From Atriophallophorus winterbourni (lineage: Eukaryota; Platyhelminthes; Trematoda; Plagiorchiida; Microphallidae), in NCBI GenBank assembly GCA_013407085.1, contig JACCGJ010020635.1, forward strand, positions 124,001 through 188,000: 64,000 bases of DNA, read 5' to 3'. The notes beneath the pieces were generated by a model. That model did not search any database and had not been told where the DNA came from. It worked only from the letters and a program-made list of their open reading frames with translations. Positions 43,601 to 54,000 of the stretch are shown here, piece by piece. The position numbers and the translations under genes were made by a program. Within the stretch, counting starts at the first letter, position 1, and the number at the start of each line of letters is the position of its first letter.

Positions 43601-45887
43601 TGGTATTTCAGATTGGATCGATTCGAATACCGCTCCGGTGTTCAGGATGCGTGATTTTATCCCTTTAAGGCGTATCATGTTGCGCACGTGACAGGCACAG
43701 TGCAATGATTTATTTTTGTCTACCTCAACTGTCGTGGGTGTTGAGTGGTGCGGTCTTTCTCTTCTGCACAGACAGTAATTTGTCAAATGGCGAATAAGAC
43801 TGTAGACTGTGAATTTCTATTATTACATGTGTATAACTCACATTGATTTAACAAATAAAATTGTTTACACGACTAATACATCTTAACATGAACGGTTACG
43901 CCGAACGAGACTCAGCAGCACGTAGCGGTTCCAATTGTTAATAATTGGATTTACTTCAAACCACCGTACTTTGTGGTAGCAGACTGTACTGAGACGATGT
44001 AATTTGATAACATTGAATTAACACCGTTTTATCACACGATGCTTCTAGCCTAATATAACTATTAAAGATTATCTCGAAGCGCAAGCATCTCCATAAACAT
44101 CGTAACAAATTTAAGGTTTACTTAATTTTACTGTCTACATGACAGTCAGAAACCGGTTGGGGTAAGTGCGGGGATTTGAGCAATACTTTACGTCGGTCAT
44201 CTTTGCGTTGACCAGGAATCATTATGTGATTCTGTGTTTAAACATCGTGATTCGTTGTACGAACCCCAATCAAACCGTGGTTGCATCAATGACGCGTATC
44301 GATGTTTGACTTCCATTATATCACGATGGAATTATACGTATACGAACACAATGACTGTGCCTGCGCCCCTAGTATGCAAACCACAATCCAGTAGCACAAG
44401 TGAATAAACTGCGAACAACGAGACATCTTTCAGCTACCACTGCCATGTTTTTTCAATTATTCTGCTTAACGAACACAATTTCATGCAACTGCGTCAAGGT
44501 CGCAACTGAACGAAATTCAAGACACGAGATTTGAGTGTAGTAGCTACTGTACTTGTGTGCGACTATCTCCTGGAGGATAAGTCGGCTTCAATGAAGATTC
44601 TTGGGAATTTGGGTACAAAGCGACGTCCTCAGCACCACTCGTCGTTTGTTCGAGTCAGCTTCTCTAGCCTTTGTACAACCAAGTGCGACCTGTAAGGCAG
44701 CAGGGAGTTGCCAGAAGGATGTGGTGTGCACCAACTAACCGTCTACCAGACTCTGGTTTTTCTCAGGGTTTTCTCCCGAAGCCTTTCCGTAAGGCAGCGG
44801 AGGTTGAGAATCAGGGTTTTTCTTCCTTTAGATGAAATGCCCTCCCGGGATAACGAGCTCCATCTGCCCGAAGCAAACTGGTTTTCAGGCGCCAGTCACT
44901 CGCTCTCGCCCCTTCTCCTGTTGGTAGAAGCAGTTCCGCCGGGCTCGTGGAGCCACTTGTGCAGGCCAGAAGCTGGACTTGGTTGTCAGAGGCTATTTGA
45001 GACGCGCGCCATATGGGATCATTTTATAAACAGTGGGATCTTATCCCCACTGCCACTACTGTGGTATTCGATAGCTTGGAAACCAGCTTGAAAGATGGAT
45101 TACATCGACTCTAGCAACCTTAGTAGTTAGGATTTTAGCGGTCATATGAGGGTTTGGTCTCTGTGACAACCTGGATATAGCGACCTGTATACCGTGGTGC
45201 AGATGGTGTTTTTTAACTGAACTTTATGCTCCATATGCAAGCGCAAAATCTTCATACACCGTGAACATTTTAAACTCGTTCCGAAACATTGAATCTTATG
45301 CTCTTTCATTATTTCAGGAAGTTTTAACGGAATTGCAAAAACTTCTTGTGCTTACACCAAGAGAGGCCATGGTATATTTGATGATTGGACACACTCACAA
45401 GAAACTAGGTAACACGCCGCAAGCCATGATACATTATTCTTGGGCAATGGGACTGGACCCCAAAGGAGCAAATACGCATTTACGAGACATCATGACAAAC
45501 CCCCCGATGACTGGTCGTGGAACCTCGCGTGGTGCTGGCACTGAGCCATCTGGAGTAGAAAATGGAACCGGGGTAAGAAGAGCCACACGGTCAAGGACAG
45601 CAACAGCTGTTCCCAGTGATGTCACTTCGGATGACGATCGGCCAATGGACGAAAGCTCTGTGACCGAGGCCGATTTCATGGATTCCGATTTGGCACAAAC
45701 CTCGGAAGAACCGGCAAATGACTCCTTACTGCCTACCACAACGAACGGACACCGTATTGCTGATTTTTCAACATTTCTCGGGGACGTGAGGTCTGCAGAT
45801 CCCCTGTTTACAGATTCCACAAGTGGTGAGCTACAGGAAACGATGGACTTGGGTGATGATAACGTCGATGACAATCACAATGAGTAA
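37444..45887 (+). CDS. CDC27: CDC27 / APC3, anaphase-promoting complex TPR subunit
   Basis: APC3 is a TPR scaffold of the nuclear/cytoplasmic ubiquitin ligase APC/C; in other animals it dimerises through its N-terminal TPRs and binds the IR tails of co-activators with its C-terminal TPRs. Five exons (37444-37667, 37702-38437, 39840-41156, 42475-42861, 45318-45887) give 1077 codons; all boundaries are GT/AG and keep phase. N-terminal TPRs occupy residues 1-150, a long serine-rich linker about 190-640, and C-terminal TPRs about 650-960 with near-family motifs PEPWCAAGNCFSLQGEHEIA and HYSWAMGLDPKGAN; the tail is acidic. Human CDC27 is 824 residues, the excess lies in the linker. The ATG at 37444 fits the family start (context CGCAATGGCT). 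Identification is firm; an upstream non-coding exon cannot be excluded. Confidence 0.95.
37668..37701 (+). other. CDC27: 34-nt intron of CDC27
   Basis: Donor GTACGT, acceptor TTTCTACAG. Removing it joins KCR to YLLSKCKFDFG, which aligns without gap to the family. Unspliced, the frame runs to a stop within 20 nt. Confidence 0.93.
37702..38437 (+). CDS. CDC27: CDC27 exon 2
   Basis: Residues 75-320. Completes the N-terminal TPR domain (YAILLLGNIRKRQGKFNEA, YKKCLELNPMLWSAFRNLC) and begins the linker. The donor CCT|GTGAGT leaves phase 0. Confidence 0.93.
38910..39228 (+). repeat. Short interspersed repeat A, intron 2 of CDC27
   Basis: 39128-39228 is a clear copy ending GCCTGGATCAGGCTTGTG and TTCATACCA; 38910-39010 looks like a degraded second copy (CACGCTGCAGTCTCACTGCC). 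Confidence 0.75.
39840..41156 (+). CDS. CDC27: CDC27 exon 3
   Basis: Residues 321-759 after acceptor TTTCATTGCAG. The first 300 residues are polar, rich in serine, arginine and asparagine, and look disordered. The last 140 hold TPRs (LAELGKIYQLMAQHNWKA, YSTVLWQLQADHELSLLAH, PEPWCAAGNCFSLQGEHEIA). Donor CAG|GTAAGT, phase 0. Confidence 0.93.
41606..41830 (+). repeat. Short interspersed repeat A, near full length, CDC27 intron 3
   Basis: Starts TGTGCAATTGTGCAGTACG, includes ACACGCTGGAGTCTCACTG and CTGTCTAGGCTTGG, and ends GACTGTGCGGCACTTTGCC and CCATATAT. About 220 bp. Confidence 0.8.
41880..42130 (+). pseudogene. Relic of RTE-like LINE C-terminus, CDC27 intron 3
   Basis: The frame 41895-42119 contains DTEKQINLHWLCRLCHVLRM followed by a basic end, resembling the LxWLGHVLRM region near the C-terminus of RTE-like proteins. 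Compare [20 protein letters not shown] at about 49100-49160 and INRRRLHCLGHVLRM at 63860-63910. Strongly decayed. Confidence 0.5.
42475..42861 (+). CDS. CDC27: CDC27 exon 4
   Basis: Residues 760-888 after acceptor CATTATAG. Contains AYAFTLLGHE, ALNSFRHALRLDPRQYNALF, and YYKQERFELADCHLSRAVAL, canonical C-terminal TPRs. Donor GCG|GTAAGT, phase 0. Confidence 0.93.
42862..44540 (+). other. Intron 4 of CDC27, unique part
   Basis: Between exon 4 and repeat B copy 2 no family repeat or gene was recognised. Short frames (for example 43500-43691) have no motif. Confidence 0.5.
44545..45065 (-). repeat. Short interspersed repeat B, copy 2, CDC27 intron 4
   Basis: Starts near the tail block (TGTGCGACTATCTCCTGGAGG) and extends to CTTATCCCCACTGCC. 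Several deletions compared with copies 3 and 4. Ends about 250 bp before exon 5. Confidence 0.8.
45318..45887 (+). CDS. CDC27: CDC27 exon 5 with stop
   Basis: Residues 889-1077 after acceptor TTATTTCAG. It starts EVLTELQKLLVLTPREAMVY and includes KKLGNTPQAMIHYSWAMGLD, the last TPR. A low-complexity tail rich in Asp, Glu, Ser and Thr follows to TAA at 45885-45887. Confidence 0.93.
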   Translation, partial: EVLTELQKLLVLTPREAMVYLMIGHTHKKLGNTPQAMIHYSWAMGLDPKGANTHLRDIMTNPPMTGRGTSRGAGTEPSGVENGTGVRRATRSRTATAVPSDVTSDDDRPMDESSVTEADFMDSDLAQTSEEPANDSLLPTTTNGHRIADFSTFLGDVRSADPLFTDSTSGELQETMDLGDDNVDDNHNE

Positions 45888-46677
45888 ATTGGTACTCTAT
45901 GTCTTGTACAGCCTAATGTATGATTTATTCATTAATACCTAATTTGGCTTTCATCACTCGGTGCCCTTTTTCATTTGCCACTTTCGATCCTTGACGTGTA
46001 AGTTGCTTATAATACTCGCTCGTCCAGACATCATTCTATTGATTATTTGTGACTATTCAGGGCTCGGCAAACTCAAAGTATTATGGATCGACCCCAGCAT
46101 ATTAAATCGCTGTGTTGTGTGTTGGTCGATGTCGACCATGAATGTACATCCTAAGTGCTTGATGAGTTCATGCTCCGCAAATATTTCTTACCCGCTACGC
46201 TCACAGCGATAAGCAGTAATCGGTCGATCAGCGGCGTTTGCAAACTGTTGGTGTCACCTACGCTCAGCAACCGAGAGCAGTATCTGCTCCTCCCCAGCTT
46301 GGAGATGTTTTACTTAGTGCCTCCAAAGTAAGTGGTCAGGAGCAACTTCTTCCCGAACTTGTAGAGTTAATATCACGTTTTAAGGGATTCGGCAAACGTT
46401 TATGTAACACACGTCGAAGGTCGACTTTCTGATTTCAACTCACCATAGAGTAGATATTTTGGAAGACAACGGTTTTCCGGCGTAAGCCGTGGTCATATCA
46501 GGGTAAAACTGTTGTTGTTGTTGTTATCCACTGCAGAGAAAAGCGAAAGGGTGAGCGCATCACTGGTCGTTTATATTTTACTTCAGTGGTCGAGCTTCAT
46601 TTCACACAATATTGCCATCATCGAATGTATCATTACCTCCACGATAAGTACCGGGTCTTGACTACTATGCAACCTTG
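45888..46677. other. Intergenic, downstream of CDC27
   Basis: CDC27 and ZPR1 converge with 1991 bp between stop codons. No AATAAA directly after the CDC27 stop was noted; a GTT microsatellite lies at 46510-46527. No additional gene recognised. Confidence 0.5.
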
Positions 46678-46880
46678 ACAAGATGTATGAAAGCACAAGC
46701 CTGATCAAGGCAAAGTGCACACAATCATAGATTGCATGTGGACTAATATACTGTCAGGTTGTCAAGGCCTAGACAGATATGAGGAAGAAAATACAAGTGG
46801 GAGTGGCAGCGTGTTTCAGCATGCAGCAGACTACCAGTGGCCAATCAATTTAACACGGTGTTAGCTGCACAGATGTGCTG
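46678..46880 (-). repeat. Short interspersed repeat A, intergenic
   Basis: Reverse-orientation copy: ATGAAAGCACAAGCCTGATC at the tail side, CAAGGCCTAGACAGATATGA in the middle, and AATCAATTTAACACGGTGTT at the other end. About 200 bp. Confidence 0.8.
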
Positions 46881-47878
46881 AAGACAAGATGAAAGGAGGA
46901 GCTAATGATAATGATCGGTGCATACACTTCTACTACTACGTGCTTAAATTTTCAAAAAAAAATCAGTAGCTTTAAAGCGTAACAATGTCTACTGTTTCGA
47001 AATACTGAGAACCTAACTTTACTATCCAAACCTCATGTGAAGAAGTATAGAAATACAGTTATTCATTATATTAAACAAATTGAACGGCGGTTGCCAACGC
47101 ATTCCTAATTATACGATTTCGGTTGAACAATATTACAGCAGTAAAAATATTATGAGATGTTGAAAACAAATCAGTCAGGTAACATGATTTGCGAACTTTT
47201 TCGAGCAAAGCAGCCATAATCTGAAGTAGGAAAACGGCACATCCAAACTACAACCAGTTTACTAGTCTAGATTATTTCTGAGGTTACTCGTCAGCACAGG
47301 GTTCTTCGTGACCAATGACGTCAGCCTCAAATAGAAGAAATAGAATGGCGTTTTTCTCTCACTAAAGACTTTCGGCGAAATCGAAACCACGAAGTAAGTT
47401 AGCGGTCCAGCGGATTTCGCCGTATTTGAGTAGTAGTGCATACTTGAATCACCGCCTTTAGTCGACGCTCAATCAATCTGCTTCAAATGTGTCTAGAGTA
47501 AGATTCGTAAAGGTTTACTAACGGTCAAATTTCATTCCTCAGTCTACTAACTCGGTAGTCGTCGGTACGCACGTCATTTATGTCACGGGACAGCACTCGC
47601 TGTGTGCGCAACTAACAACGACACCTGATACAGATACTTTTATGGCCTAAGAACAGGATTGTTGTCTGTATGGTCCGTAACAAGACTAGTTAGATTGGTT
47701 CGTGATATCTAACCTGTAGATTCCCCAGTTCCACAAATTCCGTTTGATAAGCGGAGGCTAAAGTTTCGTCCGATATGCAATCGGCACCCTTAGATTGTGA
47801 AAAAAGACACATGGCAAAAATTCTGAAGATAACCATACTGAAATATATTGAATCAAACAAGAAGTCAAATAATATTAA

Positions 47879-48022
47879 TCAGGTGGAGATGATTCCACTC
47901 GGCGGGACCGTTTCATAGTCCGTTGTGTTCATGTCTGACAGACCGAGGTTGTCGTTTTCCTCTGTGCTGCGCTCGTAGTCGATGACTTGCAAATTCGGGT
48001 CTTCGTCTGGCGCGTAAATGTT
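47879..48022 (-). CDS. ZPR1: ZPR1 last exon
   Basis: Encodes [19 protein letters not shown] and the C-terminus [13 protein letters not shown] with 12 more residues, stop TGA (+ strand TCA 47879-47881). The acceptor is CCATTCAG. Agrees with the family C-terminus. Confidence 0.92.
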   Translation of the reverse strand, partial: NIYAPDEDPNLQVIDYERSTEENDNLGLSDMNTTDYETVPPSGIIST

Positions 48023-51000
48023 CTGAATGGAGGGAAAATGTAACAAATAATGATAAACTTCTTTTTAGTATTCAAACCTATATATATTGCGTATGAAGGT
48101 TGAGTGCCACAACTCATTGATCACTTACAACAACTCGCTATGTTCAGTGCGGCATTAAATCTCTAGAGCAATTGAGCCACGCAGTGCAGAAGTACTCCAT
48201 GATTGCACATTCGGGTAGTGCTATAGTTAGTTATACCACATCCTAGAATCGCTTGTCATCTCTGCTTGAGATATTGCCAGAAGTAGATTGAAACGTTAGC
48301 CTTGTATACGATTTCTGTCATTAAACCGGCCATTCGTTGAGCTCGTAAATTTAATGGCGAGGGAGCTGAAGGGTATCTTAAGGACAGGGTGCGGTAACCT
48401 TTTGAGGTGTCTGATTGTCAACCAACTGTTTGGTCGCATGCATTAATTCAGGACTGAAATGCTACAAAGTATTGATAAGTCCTCGGGATGGAATCGGTAT
48501 GGTATACTCAAAAGTGGTGCCTAAACGATCCCATTAATTTGATGAGGCCAAAGTTGAGATATGTTTAAATTAAGGAATGTGTACCCCACAAGCATGGTGT
48601 TGAGGATTGTTTAGTATGAAGAAATCTCCAATTGGTTTCTGTTATCAAACGCGTATATCTTAACGGGCTTTCATCATCATCATCATTAAGCACAAGTCTG
48701 GAGCCAGACAAAGTGCCAAGCAATATGAAGCAGATAAGCAAGCGCGTGGAAAATGGAAAGCAGGCAAGCGGAACAGGCAAAAGCAAGTGCAAAAAGCAGC
48801 TTGTTTTTGTAGTTCCACTACATGCGATTTTGTTTGTTCGTTTTGTTCATCAAATGTAATATGATAATAGTACACCGGATAAAAGATTAGGATACATGAT
48901 AAAATAGATTGGCTCCACTGACTTCGGTTTGCAGCCATATCGTGTGGACCTCACAGTCAAACGAATACACCCAACTGAGCTTAGCGCTACGGCGAGTTTC
49001 TTCATTCTTACGCGCCACGTCATGTACTGGCCACCCTAGGCTCTGCGAATAAGGCGCGGTATGGTAAACGGTGAGGAGGCATTCTTAAAACATGCCCCAA
49101 ACGAGCAAGCATCAGCATTTCTCTCAGTCCGTGGCCTCTTAGTCCTAACATCCGCTTGCAGACAACTATATTTGTGACGCGATGCTTCCATCGAAAGGCA
49201 AGGGAAGTCAAAAACAGAAAGCCGACGGACATCTTCCGCTCGGATAGCCATAAAGTAGTGTAGCACACACCACTGCGTTGTACATTCGGCCTTTAGTATG
49301 AAGTGAAACATCGCATCGACGCCATAAATGGCGAAGGTTAGCCAACGCTACACCCACTTTCCGAACACGGTGTGAGATCTCGTTTTCGACACAACCACCA
49401 ACAAGGCACATGCCGTACCTTGAAGCTTCAAGTACCAGGCGGTCAAGGGCTTGTTGCATTATATGAGGGTCATCTCCCAGAAGTGCGATGTCATCCGCAT
49501 GGTCTAGATCGGTAGCTCTCTCACCCGGTAGAAGTTAAACACCTGAGCCCACCAGACCAGATAAAGCTTTCCTCAGGACATCGTCGATCGCGAAGTTAAA
49601 AAGGAACAGGGAAATCGGGCAGACCTGCCTCACCCCGCTGCTAATATTGAACGAGGACGACAATTGTCCGTACGCTTTTAAGATCCAAACATACTTCTCG
49701 GGCATTCCATGTCTCAGCAGACAGTTCCAAAGACTTTCACAATCGATTGAATCGAAGGCTGCTCGGATGTCCAGGAATACCACGATAGTTGGCATATGAA
49801 ATACGTGGCGTTGCTCCAGTAACTGACGGAGTGTGAAAATTTGATCTATGCATCCTCGACCGGCACGAAACCCGGTTTGCTCCTCACGGATTCGCTCTTC
49901 TCGTTTGGTACTCAACCGGTGAAGCAGGATGGAGGCCAGTATTTTAGGTGCTACTAAAATGAGACTGATACCCCGATTATTTTCACAGGAATCGCGCCGT
50001 CCCTTTTTGAAAATCGGAGCAATTTCTGATTCTCTCCAAGGAATCGGAACGCGCTTATCAGCCCATATGTTGGCGAACATCGCTTTACATAGATTGCACC
50101 CACGCAAGAGGGAGAATGCTGCGAACAGTCGTGAGTACACGTATGCAGATACTATACAGGTTATAATTGAAACATCGAGCGTGGCCTTGTCTAAATCTGG
50201 GAAGACTCGATGTTGTTTTGCTCTCGTTTCGACTTGTGCACGGACGACGAGCACAAGTTTCATGTGACTAATGATGAGCCCGCTCAGATGCTTGATTGAT
50301 CTGTTAGACCCAATGGCTTACACGCGTAATATTACGTGAGTATAAACAATATGGCCATATACTGAACCACCGACATCCAAATTCCTTTTGCAATGCAGCA
50401 TTCCGATACACGTAGAAATTGAGGAAGGCCCACGGTATAGGCAGTTAAAGACTAACTAGTAGCGTTTGCGCAGTCCACCTCCCGATCATGTGGTAAGCAT
50501 ATGAGAACGTTTGCTGAAAAATTATATCTTATAAAGTGGATGGGCGTGTAAAGCTGTTGTGACGTATGACAATGGAAGAGACAAGTAAGCTGACGTGCTA
50601 ATGACGCTCTACCTGTGCATGGACGTGCAATCGTACAGTACTTCTGTGCTGTGCGGCTAAAACCGTGCTAAATTGATTGGCCACGCTGGATTCTCACTGC
50701 CATCTTTATTCTCTATTTCTCATATCTGTCTAGGCCATGGCAACCTCACAGCAATATCGTCCATGTGCAGTCTCGGACTGTGCGGCACTTTGCCTGGATC
50801 AGACATGTGCTTTCATACCATACCATACCTGTTCACGAAATGTGCTTTAATCTATTTTACATTCGAAATGTGCGCTTACGATTACACAGATTCGATATCC
50901 TTTCAAGTGAAAAACTTGTCAGGATTTCCTGGTATCGTATATGCTTAACAAATACACATTCAGCAGTTGCTACTGGATGATGATGACGAATTGGACTCAC

Positions 51001-54000
51001 CTGCAGATAACTGTTCCCCGCAGGATCTCTCAGTTCAAACGTCACATTGAGAAGCGCACCGGATGAAATCTGATATAAGAGAAAGTATTGTTTAATCTCC
51101 CGACAATGATTCGCTGGACTCATGTGAACACAATTTCGACTATGGTGAGAATAATTAATGGGAATAATTAATACCCAAACGGTAACATGTGGCCATTCAA
51201 ACAGTCATTTTTTGAGTTGCCCGTTCTTTTCGGTAAATGTGACATCTTTGTACATGTACGGTTAGAGCAGGCCCAGGTACAATACACGACTGATCGGTAC
51301 TGCCTGACCCCATGTTCGAGATTTCACGCAGCGTAATACGTTAATCACTGGCTAGTAAAAGGCAATTAACTTGATTCTAATACGTACAAAACGCCGCAAC
51401 CGGTGATCACGCGTACGTAAACTCTATTGGCCATGCACCGTTGACAAAACTGGATCTCATATGTGCTTTAGTCTACCCTCAAGCACACAGGCCACTGCCT
51501 GCGTGTAATCCCAAATCTGTTCATTCGTCGTCTATTTAGTTAACATTTTATTGTAATTGAATAGCGTTAAACTTATTCCGCCAGCTGTCGATTCGCTAAG
51601 GAAGAGCCCTATCCCAACATCCGCATAAATGTTGCGAAATTTCTGGCATTTTTCCGATCACAAGAAAGATGCTATGGTATGGTATGAAAGCACAAGCCTG
51701 ATCCAGACAAAGTGCCGCACAATCAGAGGCTGCACGTGGGCTGAGATACTGTCAGGTTGCCCAGGCCTAGACAGATATGAAGGGGAAATAGAAATAGAAA
51801 TGGTAGTGTGACTTCAGCGTGTTTCAGCATGCAGCTCACTGTATGCATGTATAATGAATAAGAGCACAAGCCTGATCCAGGCAAAGTGCCGCACAGTCAT
51901 AGACTGCAAGAAAGCTGGTAATCGGAGCATGAGATTTCTATTCCTCAGATGAGGGCTAACACGAAAAACCCTGCATCCACGCACGAAACCGAGAGCACGT
52001 TGTGATTTTGCAGGCTCCGCATTTACGGTAGCTAAATCACGGCTTTCCAACACAATAATCGGATTTCAACATACAACTTGCCGCAATATGACGATTAATA
52101 TTGAGGGTGCAAACAAGCCAGAATTATGTTATGAAGAAGCAGTGAAGCATACACTCACTTGTTTCAACTTTTCAACGATTACCCCAAATTTTCCTTCACG
52201 GTCTTCTTTGGAAGCACTATCACCAAGAATGAATGGATTCGCCTTTATGAGCTAGATGATGAAAGATTGATTCTGATAGCGCAGCACTTTGCGGAACATA
52301 CAAACGTGAACCCTACCCCGCAGACTTACTTGTTCTCGTACCGCGAGCAGAAAACCCTCTAGCGTCGTGAACCGACCCCCGAGTGACCCGCCCAATGATT
52401 CGAGTTCAAGCTCGGGGATACGAATTCCTGCTGTTTCCGACACGAGAACGTCCCTTGATAGGTCAGAGGGGTGAGTCAGTCTCAGACGATGAATGCGCCC
52501 CTTCGGTGCCACGCCTCCTCCGGATTTGACCTCATTGTCCTTGTGGCCGCAGTTGGTACACACGCTGGCCATGATGACGACTTCTTTGAAGTGTGGAATG
52601 TCTGAAACGAGAAACATTCAAAACGGGTAGAAGCGTTGGTTAAGTTAGCGCAGTGTATTGCAAATCATGGATTTATTTGTTTGTCTTGGCCGTATGAAAT
52701 CACATACCTTATCCAGGGCAAGTGTAACACAACCATAGAATAAGATACTGTCAGTTTGCAAAAGCCTAGACAGATATAAGCAAGTTAACTCAACATGGTA
52801 CTGCGTATTTCCGCATAGGCTGGCTGGCTTGCCGAAATACCTCCACGTGGTGCCAGCTGGGTGGGCTCGGTTCTCCGAGCTCAGCGAAAGGTTCGGCGGT
52901 GGTGTCTGAGGGTGTGGTGGGTTTTCGCCTGGCAAGCGTTCTCCCTATAAAAAGCCACAAAAATCCAATGATGACATCACGACGCGGCGGATGTGACTCG
53001 CCGCTCCAAAAGTCACTGCACCTTGTCCTATCCAAGGACATTGTATGGTGCACAGGCAAAAACTGAAGTCACCAACCTATCAACGGGGTTATCGGGCTCC
53101 GAACTGGAAATTCCCAGAAAAGGGCGTATGAACCGCTTCGTCGGTCACCGGACACCGATAGGTGCGAACCTCTCTCGCTCCACTGCCTTGTGGGTAAAGG
53201 CTCGGGGTGGGACCCCCTCAACGAAATCTCCCCTACTTCGGTGTAGGCAACCGGGTAGTATCATGCCTACGTTCAACGATGCCGATGACAACGCTTTGTA
53301 CCCCCTTCTAGCTTTGTACATCTCATTGTTCATGTTGAACGGCACTATATCTGTATCAGATTGTGCAAATATAATAATAATAATAATTTCCGCATACTGC
53401 TCAGTACCGTCGGCGAATCAAGTTAGAATTAATTCGTTGTCGAGTGAGTCTTTCTTCCTTCAAGAATTCAACGACTGGAAAACCATTTGGCATATAAGTG
53501 AAGATACAGGCTCACTCAACAATAGTCACATCGTTCGCATTTACTTTGAAGTTTGCAGAAATCATGACGGATTTTAACATAACGGGAGGTAGCAAAGCAA
53601 GTATAGCTTATGGAAGATGCTTTAGAGTGCAGATTTCGAGAGATATGCGTTGTGTTCAAATGAGCCTAACTTAATAGAGGGAAAAATGTGTTATTCTAAT
53701 TTAACAGGTTTAAAAGATGAATTAGAAATATTTAAGATAACGGAGCTTTCACGAGGCAGTGAAAAGTAACAGATTGTGTGGTAGAAAAACGGCTCCTGTG
53801 ATAAGCATTAACGGGCGGTGAAGTATAAATTGTACCAAATCATCGAATTTGATTTCTGGTATAACCGAAAACCATGTGAAGTCGAAGATTTCTTTTTTTA
53901 AAGTCGTCCGGCTTAAAACGCACATAGACGCGGTATGATGGTGTTATAACGCCGGTAGTAGCCATTGAAAAGAGGCTTAGTCTAGTATTTTTAATCACCG

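Larger units (their letters stand above)
48640..50270 (-). mobile_element. RTE-like LINE in the last ZPR1 intron
   Basis: On the - strand, RT (50263-49535), C-terminal part (49459-49020) and 3' UTR (49020-48690) end in an ATG trinucleotide tail (+ strand CATCATCATCATCAT, 48671-48687). The 3' UTR is shared with 57070-57407. Same orientation as ZPR1, antisense to nothing known. 5' truncated at about 50270. Confidence 0.82.

Noticed and set aside
43500..43786. Open frames on both strands in CDC27 intron 4
   Set aside because: No motif in either, no splice support, surrounded by intron.
47929..48117. - strand frame of 62 codons overlapping the last ZPR1 exon
   Set aside because: It is another frame; the family-like residues are in the frame that ends at 47879.
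51814..52053. Open frame covering repeat A and its flank
   Set aside because: Recurring peptide-like pieces ([14 protein letters not shown]) are translations of repeat A and occur in many copies in different contexts.
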